Positions 6,285 to 15,006 of a DNA stretch of 64,000 nt are shown piece by piece. How positions within the stretch are numbered: position 1 is the stretch's first letter; every line of letters starts with the position of its first letter. The stretch comes from JAFDZO01 sp044226845 (GTDB lineage: Bacteria > Bacteroidota > Ignavibacteria > Tepidaquicellales > Tepidaquicellaceae), in the NCBI GenBank assembly GCA_044226845.1, contig JBGAGG010000009.1, positions 100,163 through 164,162 of the forward strand, in the 5' to 3' direction. Made by a program: the position numbers and the translations under genes. The notes below the pieces were generated by a model. It made no database searches. It saw only the letters and a program-made list of their open reading frames with translations, and was not told the DNA's origin.

Positions 6285-9242
6285 TTATCTTACAATTACC
6301 ATCTTTTTTGCATCGGTAAAGCCTTCCGCTCTTAATTTGTAAAAATAAACTCCGCTTGAAAGCCCTGATGAATTAAATCTTATGGAATAATATCCCGACG
6401 GCTGAACTGAACTTACAAGCTGCCTTACTTCCCTTCCGCTTAAATCATAAATTTTTAATGAAACAAAACCTGAATTCGGAATCTCGTAACTTATTATAGT
6501 CTCAGGATTAAAAGGATTCGGATAATTCTGCTGCAAATTATAAACCTGAGGAATTCCGATAACTACGTTTTGATTCAGGTTATGATATTCATAATAACCG
6601 TTTGAATGAATATGCTTTAGCCTGTATTTATGAGTTCCTGTATTTAAACCGGCTTCCGTGAATGAATAATTCTTAGTTGTAGTAGAGTTTCCTGCCCCTG
6701 TTACAAACCCAACTTTTATCCATCCGCTTCCCGATGTATTTTTTTCTATATCAAATCCCGTATTATTTTCTTCCAGTGATGTTGTCCAGTTAAGAGTTAC
6801 ATTTTGTTTATTCAAAGATGCAGTTAATGAAGTTACTCTTACTAACTGCTGAAGGACTGCTTTGTTCATAAGCACTGAGATCGTATTTCCTGAATTACTT
6901 GAACTCATCAGATCTTTTTTCCCATCATTATTGAAATCTGCCAGCACAATATCACCTGGCGAAATGCCGCCGGAATAGACTCTTCCATATAGGAACAACG
7001 CAGAATTAACACCGGCTGTGGTATTATTTAATGCAACATATATTCCTTCACCTGCGATACATGCAATATCGGATTTTCCGTCACCGTTAACATCTCCTGC
7101 AGCTATTCCGTACGGCTGAGTAAGTGATATAAAATTTGCTTGCGGAGCAAATGATACTGTTGAGCTGCCGGGAACGGTGGTATTAATAATAATTGAAAAT
7201 GATGAAATGCCGCTGTTTGTAACTGCTATATCTTTTTTTCCGTCATTGTTGAAATCTGCAGTGCAGATGCCTTTCGGCACCTGAGCCGTTCCCAAGTCTG
7301 TTCTTGATAAGAATGTCGGCGAGGAAGCGCCGGGCTGAGTCATATTAAAAAATACTGATACTGAATTAGAATTTTGATTAACAGCTGCAAGGTCCATTTT
7401 ACCATCTCCATTAAAATCTGCAGCGGAGATATCTACAGGCTGATTGCCTGTTGCTAAATCTGTTTTTGGAGAAAAGGAAATTGTACTTGCTCCCGGAATT
7501 GTTGTATTAATATAAACTGAAACCGTATTATCATTCAGGTTAGTGCATGCAAGATCAGTTTTGCCGTCATTATTAAAATCACCGGAGCAAATTCCGGTTG
7601 GAGCATTTCCGGTAGCCAACGTTATTCTTGAAGCGAACGAAGGAGTAAGAGAGCCGGGAGCAGTTATATTAAGATGCACACTGATGTTTGCAGCAGCGGT
7701 TCCGTTAGTTAAAGCAACATCAGGTTTTCCATCCAGATTAAAATCACCATAGCATATATCAGTACCGCCTGCACCGGTAGTAAAATCAGATTTAGGTGTA
7801 AATGACGGAACCGAAATACCTCCGGGTGTAGTATTAAAGCAAACCGAAAAAGTAGATAAGCCCTTTGTAGTATAAGCCATATCAAGCTTGCCGTCTAAAT
7901 TATAATCGGCAGCGGCAATAGAATTAGGAATTGAATTTTCACCTGTGTGAAAATCTGTATTAGCATAGAAAGTGGAGGAGTCTATTCCGCCTGATGTAAT
8001 ATTAAAAAAAATATCATTTTTAGAAAAGGTCGTTAAAGTAATATCAGGTTTTCCGTCTAAGTTAAAATCTGCTGATTTAATAAGCTGCGGACCTGATGAT
8101 GTTGTAAAATTCTGAGCATCTGAAAAATAAGGAAGAGCAACACCGGGAGTAGTTTTATTAATGAGAACAGAAAAATCCCAGCCTTGTGTATTCGCTCCGA
8201 TTAAATCAGTTTTTCCGTCAAAGTTAATATCTGCTGTAGTTATTCCTAAGGGCTCCATATCCGTAACAAAGCTATTTGAAGAGGAAAAATTTAATGCAGA
8301 AGCGCCTATGGTTGTCATATTCATAAAAACTACAATTGTGCCGTTTGAACCGGCTCCTTCTATCTGATTACTATTGCATGCAATATCGGGTTTGCCATCA
8401 AGATTAAAATCTCCCGCACATACAAAATCACAGAAGGCTTGATTTGGAATCTGAACAACAACACTTGAGTCAAAAGAAAGTAAATTTGCACCGGGCAGAG
8501 TTTTATTTATAAAAAATGAAATGCTAAAGGTTCCTGAATTTACACATGCAATATCCTGCTTACCGTCTTTATTAAAATCAGCAGCGCATATTCCCTCCGG
8601 CTCACCGTCAAAAGTTGGAAATGGAATTCCGTTGCCAAACACCGGAGTGGTTGAACCGTAAGGTGTATTATTTAAAAAAATCAGGAATTGAGAATTTTTT
8701 ATATACGGATCTTTGGCCGTACAAGCCAAATCAAGTTTGCCGTCATTGTTAAAATCTGCTCCGCATAAACCGAAAGCAGAAAAAGGCATATTGAAACCGA
8801 ATGCCTGTGTAAAAGATAAATTTGATGAACCCGCACCCGTGGTATTAATGAAAACCATTAAGTAAGACTGCTGTTCCAGATTACCCTGAAAAGCTCCTGC
8901 AATATCCTGCTTACCGTCGTTATTATAATCTCCCGTGAAAAGCTCAGTAAACGAGCCGCTGTCAAGAGTTGGCCTTATTAAGAGAGCAGGACTAAAAGAA
9001 GACAATGTACTTCCCGCTGCAGTTGTATTTAATGAAACGTGCAGGTTAATTGAATTTCCACCCGTAACACAGTCCGGTTTTCCGTCGCCGTTGAAATCTG
9101 CAACAGCTACACCATATGCTCCCTGAGCAGTGGGAATATGACTGAAAGGAGAAAAATTTACCTGGGAAAAACAAAGTGCATTACAAAACACTGATATTAA
9201 AACAAACAAGAAAAAATTGAGATGCAATCTGATTCTTTCCAT
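6285..9242 (-). CDS. Secreted FG-GAP/VCBS repeat protein with T9SS sorting domain
   Basis: A 985-residue exoprotein: signal peptide (about 1-26, ending ALCFS), about fourteen FG-GAP/VCBS repeats from residue 40 to 780, a fibronectin-like segment (about 800-890), and a C-terminal type A T9SS domain beginning LQQNYPNPFNPETIISYEIP and ending DAKKMVIVR. Each repeat carries an (A/G)DFNxDGKxD calcium-binding loop, so the protein should fold as one or two calcium-binding beta propellers, like integrin-alpha-type folds. It is expected to be exported by Sec, then through the outer membrane by T9SS and anchored or released after removal of the C-terminal domain. The ligand or substrate is unknown. Confidence 0.9.
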   Translation of the reverse strand: MERIRLHLNFFLFVLISVFCNALCFSQVNFSPFSHIPTAQGAYGVAVADFNGDGKPDCVTGGNSINLHVSLNTTAAGSTLSSFSPALLIRPTLDSGSFTELFTGDYNNDGKQDIAGAFQGNLEQQSYLMVFINTTGAGSSNLSFTQAFGFNMPFSAFGLCGADFNNDGKLDLACTAKDPYIKNSQFLIFLNNTPYGSTTPVFGNGIPFPTFDGEPEGICAADFNKDGKQDIACVNSGTFSISFFINKTLPGANLLSFDSSVVVQIPNQAFCDFVCAGDFNLDGKPDIACNSNQIEGAGSNGTIVVFMNMTTIGASALNFSSSNSFVTDMEPLGITTADINFDGKTDLIGANTQGWDFSVLINKTTPGVALPYFSDAQNFTTSSGPQLIKSADFNLDGKPDITLTTFSKNDIFFNITSGGIDSSTFYANTDFHTGENSIPNSIAAADYNLDGKLDMAYTTKGLSTFSVCFNTTPGGISVPSFTPKSDFTTGAGGTDICYGDFNLDGKPDVALTNGTAAANISVHLNITAPGSLTPSFASRITLATGNAPTGICSGDFNNDGKTDLACTNLNDNTVSVYINTTIPGASTISFSPKTDLATGNQPVDISAADFNGDGKMDLAAVNQNSNSVSVFFNMTQPGASSPTFLSRTDLGTAQVPKGICTADFNNDGKKDIAVTNSGISSFSIIINTTVPGSSTVSFAPQANFISLTQPYGIAAGDVNGDGKSDIACIAGEGIYVALNNTTAGVNSALFLYGRVYSGGISPGDIVLADFNNDGKKDLMSSSNSGNTISVLMNKAVLQQLVRVTSLTASLNKQNVTLNWTTSLEENNTGFDIEKNTSGSGWIKVGFVTGAGNSTTTKNYSFTEAGLNTGTHKYRLKHIHSNGYYEYHNLNQNVVIGIPQVYNLQQNYPNPFNPETIISYEIPNSGFVSLKIYDLSGREVRQLVSSVQPSGYYSIRFNSSGLSSGVYFYKLRAEGFTDAKKMVIVR

Positions 9243-9460
9243 GAGGGATGTCAGTTTAATGAATAAGATTTGAACGTCAATAGGTGGACGAGGAAAATAA
9301 AAATATTACTTTTCCAAAGATATTACAATCAAAAAATATCATAATACATTTATAATTAAAACTGCTTGAAACCATGTGACTTACCGCTTCATTCCGACTT
9401 TAAACTCTCCCTCAAATTTCGCATTTTTGATAAAACTAAAAACAGAAAGGATCTACAATT

Positions 9461-9880
9461 TTGGCATCACAACGAACACTTTGTATCATAAAACCGGACG
9501 CAGTTAAAAAAAACGTAGCGGGTTCAATTCTTCAAATGATACTTGACTCAGGCTTCAAAGTAAAAGGCATGAAGCTCGTTCAGCTTTCAGAAGCACAGGC
9601 AGGAAAATTTTATGAAGTTCATAAAGAAAGACCTTTTTATAAAGATCTCGTTTCATTCATGACTTCTGGTCCTGTTATTCCTATCGCTCTTGAAAAAGAA
9701 GACGGCATCCTTGCATGGAGAACATTGATAGGCGCTACAGATCCTGCAGAAGCTGAAGAAGGAACTATCAGAAAAAAATTCGCAGCATCAAAAGGCGAAA
9801 ACGCAGTTCACGGTTCAGACTCAGAAGAAAATGGAAAGCTTGAAATTGCTTTCTTCTTCCCTGAAAGCGAGCTGGTATAA
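9461..9880 (+). CDS. ndk: Nucleoside diphosphate kinase
   Basis: A 139-residue NDP kinase of standard length. RTLCIIKPDAVKKN is the N-terminal signature, and the active-site histidine that is phosphorylated is His117 in ENAVHGSDS. ERPFYKDLVSFMTSGPV and GTIRKKFA are the other conserved blocks. It balances NTP pools by transferring gamma-phosphate between nucleotides. The start is TTG, supported by an AGAAAGGA ribosome binding site about 9 bases upstream and by the immediate SQRTLCIIKP N-terminus. Monocistronic, with a strong terminator. Confidence 0.96.
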   Translation: MASQRTLCIIKPDAVKKNVAGSILQMILDSGFKVKGMKLVQLSEAQAGKFYEVHKERPFYKDLVSFMTSGPVIPIALEKEDGILAWRTLIGATDPAEAEEGTIRKKFAASKGENAVHGSDSEENGKLEIAFFFPESELV

Positions 9881-9915
9881 TTTTATTCAAAAGAACTAAG
9901 TTTGTTTTATTAAGT

Positions 9916-9945
9916 AAAGCCCGATTTTGTATCGGGCTTTTTTAT
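9916..9945 (+). terminator. Rho-independent terminator of ndk
   Basis: Ten-base perfect stem AAAGCCCGAT/ATCGGGCTTT with a five-base loop, followed by TTT and an AT-rich tail. Confidence 0.9.
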
Positions 9946-9969
9946 TTTATATAGATTATTTTTGAAGCG

Positions 9970-11259
9970 TTGAGCTCTATAATTATAAATATAATCCTTC
10001 TCACATTTCTCATCGCGCCTGATTACAGAGCAATGGATGTATTCAATATACATTACTCTCAGAATGAGAAAATAATAGATGCCAACCCTGATGACTGGGA
10101 TGCTAACGGCTTCAATGATTTTTCAAATACAAATCAAAGAGATACTCTCCGCAACAAAGTTAAATTTCAGTTCTCGTGGGATGAGCAGAATCTGTATGGT
10201 ATTTTTATAGTGTATGACAAAGAGCTGTTCAAATTAGTAAAAGGCATGGATAACCCAAACCTCTTCCTTAATGATGCAATAGAGCTTTACCTTGATACAA
10301 AGAACGATGACATAAAAAATAGAATGGATATAAACGATTACCAGTTTATATTCGATGCCCTGGGAGATTTTGTAATCTTCAAAGGCGATAAGAACGAAAT
10401 AAAAGATACAGCTAACTATACAGTTCCTAAAGATTTTGGAACTACTAATATCGTTACACAGGTAAAAACTTCTATCATCGGAACGATTAACGATAACTCA
10501 GATAAAGACTCTCTATATATAATAGAGTTTGCAATTCCGTTCTCCAGCATAGGAATTATCCCTTCAGCAGGACATAAGATGAAAATGGATATCTGCGTTG
10601 ATGACAGAGATTCCCGAAAGCTTTCCGATACCGTAAATACAAACGGAGTAGTAGGCGAAATGTCCTTTATGAATTGGAGCGGCAAAACTGATTTCGGCTA
10701 CCCCGCTGACTGGAGACTTGTACAGCTTACAGGCAAACCAAATTTCATTAATGTAATCAATAAGAAATTCAGCAAGTCATGGCTTCTTATTTTCGGACTT
10801 ACAATTTTAATATCCGTAGTTGTAATCTTTATTCTTTTCACAAGGATTAATAAGCTTAAGAATATTCCTGTACGTCAGGAGATTACTGACTCATCTTTAA
10901 TTCATGTCATCGAAAAAGAGCACACTGAAACTCCCGATGAAAAAGAGCTGCCTCATAAAGAACTATTTGAAAGAGCAAGAAAATATGTTGAGCTTAATAT
11001 GGAAAATAAAGTGCTTGCTGAAACACTTGCTAAAGAACTTGCCTTGAGCTTAAGACAGATGCAGCGGATCTTCAAAGACGAGCTTGATACAACTCCGACA
11101 AGTTTCATTACTCTTATTAAACTTGAACGCGCTGCCGAGATGCTGAAGTCCGGCAAGAACGTAACTGAAGCCGGTTTCGCAACAGGCTTTAACGACTCCT
11201 CATATTTCTCCCGCGTATTTAAAAAGTACTTCGGTGTTTCTCCCAGCGAGTATAAGTAA
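9970..11259 (+). CDS. Membrane-spanning AraC-family regulator with carbohydrate-binding-like sensor
   Basis: A 429-residue one-component regulator. Residues 1-18 are a signal/anchor. Residues ~25-255 resemble the CBM9-like/DOMON sugar-binding fold: KFQFSWDEQNLYGIFIVYD, NDAIELYLDTKND, YIIEFAIPFSSIGI and DWRLVQLTG match the strands seen in such domains. One transmembrane helix lies at ~269-291 (WLLIFGLTILISVVVIFILF). A cytoplasmic AraC DNA-binding domain follows at ~330-429, with two helix-turn-helix units (LAKELALSLRQMQRIFKDE and ATGFNDSSYFSRVFKKYFG). The layout implies sensing of an extracytoplasmic glycan and direct control of transcription from the membrane. Start is TTG. A tandem repeat array with palindromic sites follows directly. 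Confidence 0.8.
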   Translation: MSSIIINIILLTFLIAPDYRAMDVFNIHYSQNEKIIDANPDDWDANGFNDFSNTNQRDTLRNKVKFQFSWDEQNLYGIFIVYDKELFKLVKGMDNPNLFLNDAIELYLDTKNDDIKNRMDINDYQFIFDALGDFVIFKGDKNEIKDTANYTVPKDFGTTNIVTQVKTSIIGTINDNSDKDSLYIIEFAIPFSSIGIIPSAGHKMKMDICVDDRDSRKLSDTVNTNGVVGEMSFMNWSGKTDFGYPADWRLVQLTGKPNFINVINKKFSKSWLLIFGLTILISVVVIFILFTRINKLKNIPVRQEITDSSLIHVIEKEHTETPDEKELPHKELFERARKYVELNMENKVLAETLAKELALSLRQMQRIFKDELDTTPTSFITLIKLERAAEMLKSGKNVTEAGFATGFNDSSYFSRVFKKYFGVSPSEYK

Positions 11260-11264
11260 TCAGT

Positions 11265-11660
11265 GTAACATTTTTGTCACATTCTTAACAAAGCCCAGTC
11301 CCGTCTTTCTTGTCCAGCTTTAACGGGAAGTGGGATTATATTTTTCGTCATTTTTCTTCCAATGACGAATTTTTGACGGATTCTGTAATTTTGTTACAAA
11401 TTTCAATTGTAACATTAATGTTACATTCTGAGCAAAGCCCAATCCTGTCTTTCTTGTCCAGCTTTAGCGGGAAGCGGGATGGGATTTTTCGTCATTTTTA
11501 TTCTTATGACGAATTTTTGACGGGTTTTGTAATTTTGTTACAAATTTCAATTGTAACATTTTTGTAACATTTCATTTCTCGTCATTTTTATTCCAATGAC
11601 GAATTTTTGACGGATTCTGTAATTTTGTTACAAATTTCAATTGTAACATTATTGTCACAT
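11265..11660. repeat. 144-bp tandem repeat array, two full and one shortened copy
   Basis: GTAACATT-type boundaries recur at 11265, 11409, 11553 and 11643. The periods are 144, 144 and 90 bases; the third copy lacks about 54 internal bases. Each unit carries a TGTTACAA/TTGTAACA inverted repeat, a TCGTCATT/AATGACGA hairpin (positions 11345-11368 in copy 1) and, in copies 1 and 2, a TCCCGT/ACGGGA hairpin that keeps its pairing through G-T wobbles in copy 2. At the copy junctions are GTAACA dyads, the best being the perfect palindrome GTAACATTAATGTTAC at 11409-11424. Protein coding is unlikely. The array could hold operator sites or be a structured RNA. Confidence 0.85.
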
Positions 11661-11710
11661 TTTTTACTTTTAACTATTCCGTATTTAATATTATACCACA
11701 TAAAACAAAA

Positions 11711-11735
11711 AACCTGACAGGATAACTATCAGGTT
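11711..11735 (-). terminator. Rho-independent terminator (minus strand)
   Basis: Stem AACCTGA/TCAGGTT; on the minus strand it is followed by TTTTTGTTTTA. It would end the transcript of the channel gene at 11832-13733. Confidence 0.72.
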
Positions 11736-11791
11736 TGAGTTTTAAAAATCTTTGTACAAATATAATATGAAGGCAGGAATAAAAAAAGAAG

Positions 11792-11821
11792 TTTTGCCCT
11801 ATTAGTAGGAATAGGGCAAAA
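11792..11821 (-). repeat. Perfect 12-bp hairpin, copy 1 of the CCCTAT-GTAGGAATAGGG motif
   Basis: Stem TTTTGCCCTATT/AATAGGGCAAAA with loop AGTAGG, ten bases beyond the channel stop codon. The core CCCTATTAGTAGGAATAGGG (11797-11816) matches 18 of 20 bases of the hairpin core at 60627-60646. It could be a 3' end processing or termination element for the channel mRNA, or a small dispersed repeat. Confidence 0.7.
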
Positions 11822-11831
11822 TATGGCTTGA

Positions 11832-13733
11832 CTAATCTTCTGCGAGAACGATTATCTTATCGTTTTCGGTCAGAGTGATTTTATCTGATTTATTCGGATT
11901 TATTTTTACTCCGTAAGCTTTTTCCACTTCAAAAGAATGTTTTACTATTCTGTAACCGATAGCAACATGTCCTTTCTGCGCCGCTGATTCCAGCACTGTA
12001 TAAAAATCAACTGTCGAGCCGGGGACAATATAATTGCCTGCAGGCTTCAGATAAATTTCAGAGCCGTCTGCATTGAATAAATCGTCAAAGACATATTTCA
12101 GTTCTTTATTCTCAGAGAGCTGTGAGAGAAGCAAGCTGATTAATTTATTGCTGACAATAAAATCATCTGCCTTAGTTACCTCTGCAAGCTCTTTATCTTT
12201 TACGTCAAGAATTTCACTTACAATGCTGAAGTTAAAATTATTTTTCTCCGCTATATTTCTTAAGTGGAGAAGCGTTATCAATGCCTTTGCATCAGCAATT
12301 TTAGTTGTGAACTTATCAGCATAACATAAAAGAATTATATGTTCGAATTTTCCATCGGCAACAGATTCAAGAAATTTTCTTTCAGTAGTATTTCCTTCTT
12401 TGAAAACAAGTTTTGCTTTAGTGAGAGTTTTTCCCATCTCATCAATTTCAGCCTGATGCTCTGCAAAATCGGATGCAACGGTAATTGTTGAGTCAGGCGC
12501 CACGTATGAATCAAGCTCCTTTATTAATGCCAACCCTGTCTGATTCCATCCCAGGATCAAAATATCTTCTCTTTCAACTACAGGGTTTACAATTTTAGAT
12601 ATAACGGCTTCATTGATTTTATAAGGTGTATTGGAGAGCTTTATTTTATCGTCATCCTCAGCTATAGAAATTACTCTGTCGTTTGCTTCATACAAAGTAT
12701 TCATCGGCGGATTTATAAGCACTTCGCCTTTCTCTCTTCTTATTCCCATTACACAGGAAGATTCAAATGCAAACAATGAATCCTTAAAAGTTTTGCCTGT
12801 GAGAGCAGGAACATTTTCAAAATATATTTCATCGCCATCAAAATCCAAAAGCTCAGTGTAAACAACCGATAGACCTGACTGCCTGCATGTCTGCGCAATT
12901 ACTCTTGACACCAGATCTTTTGAGAGAACAAGCGTAAGCTCATGCTCACCTACAGTTTCAGCAATCTCAACATTTTTTTCATCGGCAAGCTCGGCAACAA
13001 TATGATATGCTTCGGATTTTCTATGCGGATTTTTTGTAAGGGCAAGCAAGGTTTTAATTACCTGAATATCCGGTTCATCTTCTTCCGGTGAAAGTATTAT
13101 AATAGAGCGGGCAGAGTGAGGATTAACAATTTCCAAGTCATTCAGATCGATCGGATTTCCGTTTCTGCAGATTATCTCGGTATTTTTTGTATCGGGAATT
13201 CTTAAATCAATTTCATCTTCCATCTCTACCTTATCCTTATTTGCAAGAATTACTATAGAAGGTTTCTTCTGATTTTCATTTGCAATTACAAGCTCGGAAA
13301 TAATAGTAAATATTTTTTCAGACCAGCCGAGAATAAGAGTGTGATTATCTTCCATCACAGGAGATTTTCCTTTGCGAAGATCGTCAAGCTTATTTCCTAT
13401 TCCGCTGGCAAGCACACCGATAAGAGTTGAAACAATAAAAATCCCGCCGAGAGTAACACAGAACATAATTATTCTGAACGACCAGCCTGCATCGCCGCCC
13501 ATAGTTCCGGGGTCAAGCGTACGCATAAGACTTGCCCATGCTGCGTCAAAAAACCCGAGCGATTCTTCTGCACCTTCAGGTGTTACTCCTGCAATTACAA
13601 TTATAGCAGCGGCTATTACAACTAAGCATAAAGATAAAATTCCAAGTGCGCCGATGAGCGCACCTGAGCCTTTAGACATAAGCTTATCAAACTTATATCT
13701 TACAACATTAGAGAAGGATTTTTGATGTTTCAT
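11832..13733 (-). CDS. CASTOR/POLLUX-like ion channel with RCK domains
   Basis: A 633-residue membrane protein. Two transmembrane helices lie at ~23-48 and ~85-112, with a pore-like loop between them (AAWASLMRTLDPGTMGGDAGW). Two TrkA-N/RCK-like Rossmann units follow: HTLILGWSEKIFTIISEL at ~131 and DILILGWNQTGLALIKEL at ~392. This is the pattern of the CASTOR/POLLUX (DMI1)-related channels, known in plants as nuclear-envelope cation channels for symbiosis signalling and widespread but poorly studied in bacteria. It is probably a ligand-gated cation channel in the inner membrane. It is followed, 18 bases before tag on the same strand, by two hairpins downstream of its stop. Confidence 0.85.
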   Translation of the reverse strand: MKHQKSFSNVVRYKFDKLMSKGSGALIGALGILSLCLVVIAAAIIVIAGVTPEGAEESLGFFDAAWASLMRTLDPGTMGGDAGWSFRIIMFCVTLGGIFIVSTLIGVLASGIGNKLDDLRKGKSPVMEDNHTLILGWSEKIFTIISELVIANENQKKPSIVILANKDKVEMEDEIDLRIPDTKNTEIICRNGNPIDLNDLEIVNPHSARSIIILSPEEDEPDIQVIKTLLALTKNPHRKSEAYHIVAELADEKNVEIAETVGEHELTLVLSKDLVSRVIAQTCRQSGLSVVYTELLDFDGDEIYFENVPALTGKTFKDSLFAFESSCVMGIRREKGEVLINPPMNTLYEANDRVISIAEDDDKIKLSNTPYKINEAVISKIVNPVVEREDILILGWNQTGLALIKELDSYVAPDSTITVASDFAEHQAEIDEMGKTLTKAKLVFKEGNTTERKFLESVADGKFEHIILLCYADKFTTKIADAKALITLLHLRNIAEKNNFNFSIVSEILDVKDKELAEVTKADDFIVSNKLISLLLSQLSENKELKYVFDDLFNADGSEIYLKPAGNYIVPGSTVDFYTVLESAAQKGHVAIGYRIVKHSFEVEKAYGVKINPNKSDKITLTENDKIIVLAED

Positions 13734-13751
13734 TTTTATAGTTTAGTAGGG

Positions 13752-14333
13752 TTATTTTTTTGAGACTGATTTATATCTGTGGCACGTTACAATGTGGTCG
13801 TTTACGATTCCCGCTGCCTGCATGTAAGCATAGCAGATCGTTGAACCTACAAATTTAAATCCGCGTGAAAGAAGATCTTTGCTCATTGTATCTGATTCTT
13901 TTGTCTTCGCAGGAATATCTCTCATACTTGCTCTTGTATTTTTCAGAGTCTTACCGCCAGTGAACTGCCAGATGTATTTATCGAACGAGCCGAATTCTTT
14001 TTGTACTGCAAGAAAGGCTTTGGCATTGGTAACAGATGAATATATTTTCAGTTTATTTCTTATTATGCCTGCATCGTTCATTAACTTCACAATTTTCTTT
14101 TCATTGTACTTCGCTACTTTCTGAGGGTCGAAGTTATCAAATGCCTTACGGAAGTTTTCTCTTTTATTGAGAATGGTTGACCAGCTAAGTCCTGCCTGAA
14201 ACCCGTCGAGTATAATAAACTCAAAATGCCTGTTATCATCATGCACGGGAGTTCCCCATTCATTATCGTGGTAAGCCATCATAAGCTCAGAGCCTTTGCA
14301 CCAATCACATCTTATTAATTCTTTTTTACTCAT
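13752..14333 (-). CDS. tag: DNA-3-methyladenine glycosylase I
   Basis: A 193-residue Tag protein. The zinc site is intact: Cys9 (RCDWC), His22 (YHDNEWG) and the C-terminal HIVTC pair. EFIILDGFQAGLSWSTILNKRENFRKAF and LLSRGFKFVGSTICYAYMQAAGIVNDH are the other hallmark blocks. The enzyme removes 3-methyladenine from alkylated DNA, starting base excision repair. It lies between a DUF4199 gene and the channel gene on the same strand, with short gaps of 18 bases on each side, so the three may be co-transcribed. Confidence 0.95.
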   Translation of the reverse strand: MSKKELIRCDWCKGSELMMAYHDNEWGTPVHDDNRHFEFIILDGFQAGLSWSTILNKRENFRKAFDNFDPQKVAKYNEKKIVKLMNDAGIIRNKLKIYSSVTNAKAFLAVQKEFGSFDKYIWQFTGGKTLKNTRASMRDIPAKTKESDTMSKDLLSRGFKFVGSTICYAYMQAAGIVNDHIVTCHRYKSVSKK

Positions 14334-14351
14334 TCTTGGATATATAAAAAA

Positions 14352-14864
14352 TTAATGTTTAGCTTTTTTCTTTGAAATAAAAGCAGCGAGTATAAACGAT
14401 GCAATCATTCCTGAAATGATCGTAAACGAAAACTGTTGAAGCACCAGAGTAACAGGGCTGGAGTTTGCAATCAGAGTTTTTATCGAGCCGCTTTTTTTAA
14501 GCGAATCAAGACTGGTGCTGTTAATTTCCGGAATCATGCTCTGCTTTATTGAGGCAAAGATTTCAGGATTAATGAATTTATAAAAAACAAAAATAAAAAC
14601 CGCTATTACAATAGATGCAAAAAAGGCAGTTGTAAAGCCAACCTTCATGCCTTCACCGTAATAATATTTTTGTTCGCTTAAAGAATAAATTTTTTGGTTA
14701 ATGGGAAAATAAAGAAAAACATAAAGGACTAAATTCAGCAGAAGAAAATCAATAAAAAACTTCGTGGTGAAATTAATTGAGTTTCCGAAAATGAAAAAGA
14801 AAATAAGAGTTATTATGCTGTAAACAATTCCTGTTATTAGTCCGTACTTCAAAGTAGTATGCAT
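14352..14864 (-). CDS. DUF4199 family membrane protein
   Basis: A 170-residue protein with four predicted membrane helices: residues ~8-27, ~38-56, ~76-100 and ~142-163. The GEGMKVGFTTAFFASIVIAVFIFVFYKFINPE segment, the loop with conserved charged residues and the last helix match DUF4199, a family almost confined to Bacteroidetes and relatives. The function is unknown. It is probably the first gene of a minus-strand unit with tag and the channel, and is divergent from the glycan operon. Confidence 0.75.
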   Translation of the reverse strand: MHTTLKYGLITGIVYSIITLIFFFIFGNSINFTTKFFIDFLLLNLVLYVFLYFPINQKIYSLSEQKYYYGEGMKVGFTTAFFASIVIAVFIFVFYKFINPEIFASIKQSMIPEINSTSLDSLKKSGSIKTLIANSSPVTLVLQQFSFTIISGMIASFILAAFISKKKAKH

Positions 14865-15006
14865 GGTGTTTTTATGTTAAGGTGTAAAACTAATCATTAA
14901 AAATGAAAAATAAGATTGTAAAAGAATGTCCTTTAGAATGTTCTATAAGAATGTCTTTTATGAATTACATTTCACTGCTATTAATTTTATATTGATATTC
15001 GCCAAA

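Noticed and set aside
11310..11567. An 85-codon ORF with two similar 48-residue halves
   Set aside because: Its repetition only reflects the 144-base DNA repeat, whose period is a multiple of three. The peptide has no recognisable fold, and the DNA has hairpins instead of codon bias.
11265..11660. Tandem array considered as CRISPR
   Set aside because: Repeats are adjacent 144-base units without unique spacers, and no cas gene is in the window.
14926..15006. Upstream start for the GT2 gene
   Set aside because: The 27 extra residues lie before the first strand of the GT2 fold and are not part of it; ATG at 15007 fits better.
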